Source: Proteiniphilum sp. UBA4084
Lineage (GTDB): Bacteria; Bacteroidota; Bacteroidia; Bacteroidales; Dysgonomonadaceae
Direction of reading: 5' to 3'
Assembly (NCBI GenBank): GCA_002383605.1
Contig: DFYK01000078.1
Location: forward strand, 8,833-21,461
DNA length: 12,629 bases
The position numbers and the translations under genes were made by a program. The first letter of the stretch is position 1. Each line of letters opens with the position of its first letter. Positions 8,968-12,629 of this stretch are shown here, piece by piece. Under the pieces are notes generated by a model, which searched no databases, was not told the origin of the DNA, and worked only from the letters and a program-made list of their open reading frames with translations.

Positions 8968-9263
8968 AAATTGAGTACAAAGGGGATGTCATTGCGTCTT
9001 ATCCATATAAAAACAACAAAGTGGAAAAAGACGAACTTGAGATCAAAAAGTTGTTACTCAGCAGCAGTTTCCTGGATGCTGTACTGAACAATTCTTTCTC
9101 CGTTTCAGAATGGGAAACATATGCCGAAGTCAACTTTCCCGATAACATGGAAACAGCCCGTGAGGCCCGTGACATTATTCTGTACCGGAATAAGGACAAA
9201 AAAGAGTTGTCCGGCGACGAAAGTCAGGCATTGAAGTTGCAAATCCTGCGTTCACTCACCTAA
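8964..9263 (+). CDS. Small FecR-N-like putative anti-sigma protein without membrane or periplasmic domain
   Basis: This 99-residue protein starts at TTG 8964 and overlaps the sigma-factor stop. The frame has no in-frame ATG until the middle of the protein (in NMETAREARD), so TTG, or a GTG slightly downstream, is the only start giving a full domain. The pattern of LLLSSSFLDAVL, SVSEWETYAEVNFPDN, METAREARDIILYRN and LSGDESQALKLQILRSL matches the N-terminal cytoplasmic sigma-binding part of FecR-like anti-sigma factors: hydrophobic helix, central Trp, AR-x-I-L helix, then a helix after a short loop. Usual FecR proteins are about 300-400 residues, with a transmembrane helix and a periplasmic domain. 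Here the protein ends in TAA and no coding sequence resumes in any frame downstream. It is either a soluble anti-sigma factor or the remnant of a longer gene. The family assignment is by pattern, not by search. Confidence 0.7.
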   Translation: MKIEYKGDVIASYPYKNNKVEKDELEIKKLLLSSSFLDAVLNNSFSVSEWETYAEVNFPDNMETAREARDIILYRNKDKKELSGDESQALKLQILRSLT

Positions 9264-9277
9264 AAATAAACCCTTCT

Positions 9278-9300
9278 TGTTCGTTTCACTGCGAAAAACA
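9278..9300 (+). terminator. Weak hairpin after the sigma/anti-sigma pair (possible terminator)
   Basis: TGTT (9278-9281) and TTTC (9284-9287) can pair with GAAA (9293-9296) and AACA (9297-9300), with a two-base CG bulge on the left arm and loop ACTGC. A T-rich stretch (TTTCTCC) follows. It starts 15 bases after the stop at 9263. The stem is AT-rich and bulged, so termination here would be weak. Confidence 0.25.
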
Positions 9301-9359
9301 TTTCTCCTTACTTGCCCTGCACAGAAAGAACTTAATTATGCTTAAATTGCACATTTTAT

Positions 9360-9380
9360 CTGTTTTCGTGCACAAAACAG
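9360..9380. promoter_or_regulatory. Inverted repeat CTGTTTT-N7-AAAACAG, possible operator
   Basis: CTGTTTT (9360-9366) and AAAACAG (9374-9380) are perfect inverted repeats of seven bases around a seven-base centre that contains the palindrome GTGCAC (9368-9373). The repeat ends 11 bases before the candidate -7 box at 9392, covering the place where a -33 element would lie. Binding of a dimeric regulator there would control the decarboxylase operon (inference). A hairpin in RNA from the upstream operon is the alternative; the following T-runs are interrupted. Confidence 0.4.
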
Positions 9381-9391
9381 AATAATTTTTG

Positions 9392-9399
9392 TATTTTTG
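9392..9399 (+). promoter_or_regulatory. Bacteroidetes-type -7 box (TATTTTTG) before oadG
   Basis: TATTTTTG fits TAnnTTTG and lies in the 233-base gap, about 98 bases before ATG 9497, which would give a leader of roughly 90 bases. The -33 area (about 9363-9371, TTTTCG) is a poor match to TTTG and overlaps the inverted repeat at 9360-9380. The gap is very AT-rich and nothing else is seen in it apart from these elements and the weak hairpin at 9278-9300. Confidence 0.45.
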
Positions 9400-9496
9400 A
9401 CCTTCAATAATTGCATTCTTGAGTTAATTCCGTCCATTTTAATTCAGTCGGGTTATCGGGTTATCCTTGTGCGATAGTAAATTATAACGAATACAT

Positions 9497-9748
9497 ATGG
9501 AAAATTTAAATGAGGCATTGGGCCTTTTGGCCATTGGTATGATCATGGTGATTATTGTACTTTGGCTGGTGGTGGGACTTGGTAATCTGGTCATCAATCT
9601 CACCAACCGGTTTATATCCGATGAAAAAAAACCGGAGAACACAAACCGGACCAATGGGGTTCATCCCCGAAAGCTGGCTGCTATTGTGGCTGCCGTGGAC
9701 GTGATTACCCACGGACGCGGGAAGGTGGATTCTGTTCAGAAGAAATAA
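9497..9748 (+). CDS. oadG: Sodium-pump decarboxylase gamma subunit (OadG-like)
   Basis: This is a small membrane protein of 83 residues that anchors and helps assemble the biotin-dependent, Na+-exporting decarboxylase complex. A single transmembrane helix spans about residues 8-35 (LGLLAIGMIMVIIVLWLVVG), followed by a charged, Pro/Asn-containing cytoplasmic linker. A conserved-type C-terminal segment, KLAAIVAAVDVITHGRGKVD, resembles the AAIAAAV tail of OAD gamma subunits. Length is typical of the family, and its place directly before the alpha subunit (18-base gap) and beta subunit makes the call firm. No Shine-Dalgarno box is seen; ATG 9497 gives the start of the hydrophobic segment at the expected distance. 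It could equally serve a methylmalonyl-CoA decarboxylase, since the gamma subunits are alike. Confidence 0.9.
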   Translation: MENLNEALGLLAIGMIMVIIVLWLVVGLGNLVINLTNRFISDEKKPENTNRTNGVHPRKLAAIVAAVDVITHGRGKVDSVQKK

Positions 9749-9766
9749 AATCAAAAGAATATATAC

Positions 9767-11701
9767 ATGGGAAAAGAGATAAAATTCAGTCTTTTATACA
9801 GAGACATGTGGCAGTCATCGGGGAAATACGTACCCACGGTGGAACAACTTACAGAAGTAGCTCCCGCAATTATAGAGATGGGATGCTTTGCGCGCGTGGA
9901 GACCAACGGCGGCGGGTTCGAACAGATCAACCTGTTGTTTGGCGAGAATCCCAACAGGGCTGTTCGGGAATGGACAAAGCCTTTTAACGAGGCGGGTATT
10001 CAGACACACATGCTGGAACGCGGATTGAACGGCATCAGGATGACACCGGTGCCCGAGGACGTACGCAGATTGATGTTCCAGGTAAAGAAAAAACAGGGTA
10101 CCGATATTGCCCGTTCGTTCGACGGACTCAATGATCCCCGCAACCTGGAGAATTCCATCCGGTTGGCCAAAGAAGCCGGGATGATCTCCCAGGCAGCACT
10201 CAGCCTTACCGTCTCACCCATTCACACGGTGGAGTACTACACCACGCTGGCCGACACGCTGATTGAGATGGGTGCCGACGAGATTTGTGTGAAAGATATG
10301 GCGGGTGTGGGTCGCCCGGCAAGCATTGGCAAGATCATCAAAAATATCAAAGCACATCATCCGCAGATTCCCATCCAGTATCACGGCCATGCCGGCCCCG
10401 GATTCCAGATGGCTTCCATCCTGGAGGCGGCTTATGCCGGAGCGGAGTACATCGATGTGGGCATGGAGCCTCTCTCATGGGGCACAGGCCATGCCGACTT
10501 GCTGGCGGTGCAGGCCATGTTGAAGGATGCCGGTTTCATTGTGCCCGACATCAACATGAAAGCTTACATGAAGGTGCGTTCCCTCACGCAGAAATATATG
10601 GACGACTTCCTGGGTTACTACATCGACCCCAAAAACAGGATGATGAACTCATTGCTGATTGGACCGGGATTGCCGGGGGGCATGATGGGCAGTCTGATGG
10701 CCGACCTGGAGAGCAACCTGTCGTCTCTCAACAAATGGAAGTTGAAAAACGGACAGCCGGAACTTACACAGGACGACCTGCTGGTCAAGCTTTTCGAGGA
10801 GGTCACCTACGTATGGCCCAAGGTGGGTTATCCCCCACTGGTGACGCCCTACAGCCAATATGTGAAAAACCTGGCGCTGATGAATGTGGTGCAACTTGAG
10901 AAAGGCAAGGAACGCTGGTCGATGATTGCCGACAATATCTGGGACATGATCCTTGGCAAGACGGGCAAGCTGCCGGGTGAACCCTCTGCAGGTATCGTGG
11001 AACTGGCAAAACAGCAGGGACGTGAGTTTTATACCGGCAATCCACAGTACCTTTATCCCGATCAGCTGGATACATTCCGCGAGGAGATGAAAAGGAAGAA
11101 CTGGGATGTGGGACCGGATGAGGAGGAACTCTTTGAGCTGGCCATGCATCCCGAGCAATACCGTGCTTACAAGTCGGGTGATGCCAAACGATCTTTCGAA
11201 GCCGACCTGGCCAAGCGGAAGGCCGAAAAGGCAGCGCAAACCGCTCCGGCTGTTGCCGAATTAACCAATGGTAATGGCAACGGGAATGGAAATGGTTGTC
11301 AGCCCAAGAGGCTGGTCGTTACGATCGATAACCAGGAGTACGTGGTCAACATTGCTTACCCCGACGAAACAGACAATGGCACATCGCAGGTCACCCCTGT
11401 AGCAGCACCAGCACCGGCTGCTCCAATTTCGCAAAGTCCCGTTGCATCTGCTTCGGCCTCTGCAGGTTCTCTCAAAGAGGTGATTTCGCCGCTTGAGGGT
11501 AAGTTTTTCCTCACCAAAGACTCTTCCGAGACTCCGTTGAAAGTGGGCGACAAAGTGAAAAAAGATGACATCATCGGATACATCGAATCGATGAAGACCT
11601 ACAATGCCGTTGCTGCCGAAGAGGGTGGCACCGTGAGCGAGATTTGTTTCGCCAACGGCGATTCGGTAGATGAAGATGACATACTCATTAAAATGCAATA
11701 A
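9767..11701 (+). CDS. oadA: Oxaloacetate decarboxylase alpha subunit with fused biotin carrier domain
   Basis: This 644-residue protein carries the carboxyltransferase that moves CO2 from oxaloacetate (or a related acid) to biotin, plus the biotin carrier itself. The TIM-barrel carboxyltransferase covers about 4-270. Expected metal ligands are D13 (in YRDMWQ), K176 (the usually carbamylated Lys in VKDMAG), H206 and H208 (in YHGHAG). FDGLNDPRNL and EPLSWGTGHAD are further family motifs. A conserved helical domain follows to about 470. The usual PGGM-x-[S/T]-[N/T]-L loop reads PGGMMGSL (303-310), so Gly308 stands where the catalytic Thr/Ser is expected. Residues 501-510 are five Asn-Gly pairs. 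A short VTIDNQEYVVNIAYPD segment and a Pro/Ala/Ser linker lead to the carrier domain (about 570-644), with the biotin acceptor K610 in ESMKTYN. It sits between oadG and oadB (2-base gap to the latter). Pyruvate carboxylase subunit B is a less likely alternative, given oadG and oadB. Confidence 0.92.
   Translation: MGKEIKFSLLYRDMWQSSGKYVPTVEQLTEVAPAIIEMGCFARVETNGGGFEQINLLFGENPNRAVREWTKPFNEAGIQTHMLERGLNGIRMTPVPEDVRRLMFQVKKKQGTDIARSFDGLNDPRNLENSIRLAKEAGMISQAALSLTVSPIHTVEYYTTLADTLIEMGADEICVKDMAGVGRPASIGKIIKNIKAHHPQIPIQYHGHAGPGFQMASILEAAYAGAEYIDVGMEPLSWGTGHADLLAVQAMLKDAGFIVPDINMKAYMKVRSLTQKYMDDFLGYYIDPKNRMMNSLLIGPGLPGGMMGSLMADLESNLSSLNKWKLKNGQPELTQDDLLVKLFEEVTYVWPKVGYPPLVTPYSQYVKNLALMNVVQLEKGKERWSMIADNIWDMILGKTGKLPGEPSAGIVELAKQQGREFYTGNPQYLYPDQLDTFREEMKRKNWDVGPDEEELFELAMHPEQYRAYKSGDAKRSFEADLAKRKAEKAAQTAPAVAELTNGNGNGNGNGCQPKRLVVTIDNQEYVVNIAYPDETDNGTSQVTPVAAPAPAAPISQSPVASASASAGSLKEVISPLEGKFFLTKDSSETPLKVGDKVKKDDIIGYIESMKTYNAVAAEEGGTVSEICFANGDSVDEDDILIKMQ
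11267..11296 (+). repeat. Asn-Gly codon repeat (five units) in oadA linker
   Basis: Five consecutive Asn-Gly codon pairs (AAT/AAC followed by GGN) encode residues 501-510 and form a flexible hinge between the carboxyltransferase part and the biotin-carrier region. Codon choice varies between units, so it is not a perfect DNA tandem repeat and is less likely to slip. Confidence 0.85.
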
Positions 11702-11703
11702 CG

Positions 11704-12629
11704 ATGGGTGAATTCTTTTCCAATATAGTGGAAGTAACCGGCTTCAGTTTTGTCGACTGGGGCACGGCTCTGATGTGGGTTATTTCCGGGATCCTGTTAT
11801 ATATGGGAATTTTTAAACAGTATGAACCCCTGTTGCTGGTGCCCATTGGCTTTGGTGTATTGCTGGCCAACCTTCCCGGAGCCGGAATGGCTGTTGTGGA
11901 AAGTAATATGGTGGTCAACCCGGATGGAAGCCTGATGAACCTGCCTGAGATTGCTGCCAATCATGGTATCATTAATTTCCTTTATTATTCCCTTATTAAG
12001 TCAGGCATTCTCCCGCCTGTCATCTTTATGGGGGTGGGGGCATTGACCGATTTCGGTCCAATGCTGCGGAATCTGAAGCTTGCCTTCTTTGGCGGTGCCG
12101 CACAGATTGGTATTTTTACGGTGGTCATCCTGGCTGTACTGATGGGCTATTCGATGCCTGAAGCAGCCTCCATGGGAATCATCGGTGGTGCCGACGGCCC
12201 CACGGCCATCTACACCACCATCAAGCTGGCACCGCATATGCTGGGGCCCATTGCCATTGCCGCATACTCCTATATGGCCATGGTGCCGGTGATCATTCCC
12301 GCCGTGGCAAAGCTGCTGATGACAAAGGAAGAGTTTGGCATTCACATGAAGAAGATGGACAAACTTTATCCGCCAAAGAATGAGATCAAACATCTGCGGG
12401 CGGTAAAGATCATTTTTCCCATTGTCCTTACGCTGGTCGTTTCCGTGCTGGTACCCTCTGCTGCACCACTCATCGGGATGCTGATGCTGGGCAATCTTTT
12501 GAAAGAGATTGGCCCCAACACTGCCCGTCTGGCAGATGCTGCTTCGGGTCCCATTATGAATACTGCCACAGTCTTTCTGGGCGTGTGCGTGGGCGCGACC
12601 ATGCCTGCCGAGGTTTTTCTGCGGTGGGA
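11704..12629 (+). CDS. oadB: Oxaloacetate decarboxylase beta subunit, Na+-translocating (3' end cut by window)
   Basis: The first 308 residues of the membrane subunit are visible. It decarboxylates carboxybiotin and couples this to Na+ export. ATG 11704 follows the oadA stop after two bases. The frame is open to the window edge. Several hydrophobic segments are seen. Family motifs are LLLVPIGFGVLLANLP, FMGVGALTDFGPML, and GIIGGADGPTAIY with D164, the equivalent of the essential D203 of Klebsiella OadB. LMLGNLLKEIGP and the start of the last motif region, MNTATVFLGVCVGATMPAE, follow. The loop GAGMAVVESNMVVNPDGSLMNLPE (about 60-83) lies in an expected variable region. The family length is about 380-430 residues, so most of the protein is present. 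Substrate could be methylmalonyl-CoA-derived carboxybiotin in paralogues, but the fused alpha subunit favours oxaloacetate. Confidence 0.95.
   Translation, partial: MGEFFSNIVEVTGFSFVDWGTALMWVISGILLYMGIFKQYEPLLLVPIGFGVLLANLPGAGMAVVESNMVVNPDGSLMNLPEIAANHGIINFLYYSLIKSGILPPVIFMGVGALTDFGPMLRNLKLAFFGGAAQIGIFTVVILAVLMGYSMPEAASMGIIGGADGPTAIYTTIKLAPHMLGPIAIAAYSYMAMVPVIIPAVAKLLMTKEEFGIHMKKMDKLYPPKNEIKHLRAVKIIFPIVLTLVVSVLVPSAAPLIGMLMLGNLLKEIGPNTARLADAASGPIMNTATVFLGVCVGATMPAEVFLRW

Noticed and set aside
9264..9400. Search for a missing FecR C-terminal part in another frame after the 99-residue protein
   Set aside because: The stretch is AT-rich, full of stops in all three plus frames and shows no hydrophobic helix or FecR-like sequence, so a simple frameshift does not explain the short gene.
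10285..10899. Second-frame open stretch of 204 codons on the plus strand inside oadA
   Set aside because: The oadA frame is unbroken and carries family motifs throughout; the other frame is a low-complexity, Pro/Arg/Gly-rich shadow.
1..12629. CRISPR arrays, insertion sequences, tRNA or rRNA genes
   Set aside because: No regularly spaced direct repeats, transposase motifs, terminal inverted repeats with target duplications, or cloverleaf or rRNA sequence were seen; the short gaps leave little room for them.

Overview
The window looks like a chromosomal segment from a member of the Bacteroidota, most likely the order Bacteroidales (inference). Signs seen in the sequence are a one-protein hybrid two-component system of the type common in glycan-degrading Bacteroidetes, an ECF sigma factor with a FecR-like N-terminal domain behind it, promoter boxes of the TAnnTTTG type, and an oxaloacetate decarboxylase alpha subunit with a YRDMWQ N-terminal motif that I recall from Bacteroides relatives. 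All genes are on the + strand and no gap between genes exceeds 300 bases.

Region 1 (1-709) is the C-terminal membrane half of a P-type Ca2+-transporting ATPase, cut by the left edge. Region 2 (725-8266) holds a 1458-residue hybrid sensor/regulator and, 45 bases later, a 1039-residue exported protein. That protein joins a pectate-lyase-like beta-helix to a large C-terminal module that reads like a TIM-barrel hydrolase. No SusC/SusD pair or other carbohydrate enzyme is visible, so the two genes look like a minimal sensor-plus-enzyme pair, although the promoter target of the regulator is not shown.

Region 3 (8386-9263) is a compact sigma/anti-sigma pair: an ECF sigma factor, then a 99-residue protein that overlaps it by four bases from a TTG start. 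The small protein matches only the cytoplasmic N-terminal domain of FecR-type anti-sigma factors; the usual membrane helix and periplasmic domain are missing. Region 4 (9264-9496) is a 233-base regulatory gap with a weak hairpin, a clear 7+7 inverted repeat and a promoter -7 box.

Region 5 (9497-12629) is a sodium-pump decarboxylase operon in the order gamma (oadG), alpha with fused biotin carrier (oadA), beta (oadB, cut by the right edge). Together these would decarboxylate oxaloacetate, or a related acid, through biotin and export Na+. The most notable points are the stand-alone FecR N-domain, the uncharacterised C-terminal module of the 1039-residue protein, the apparent loss of the usual catalytic Thr/Ser in OadA, and the inverted repeat before the decarboxylase operon. 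Everything else is ordinary for this group.
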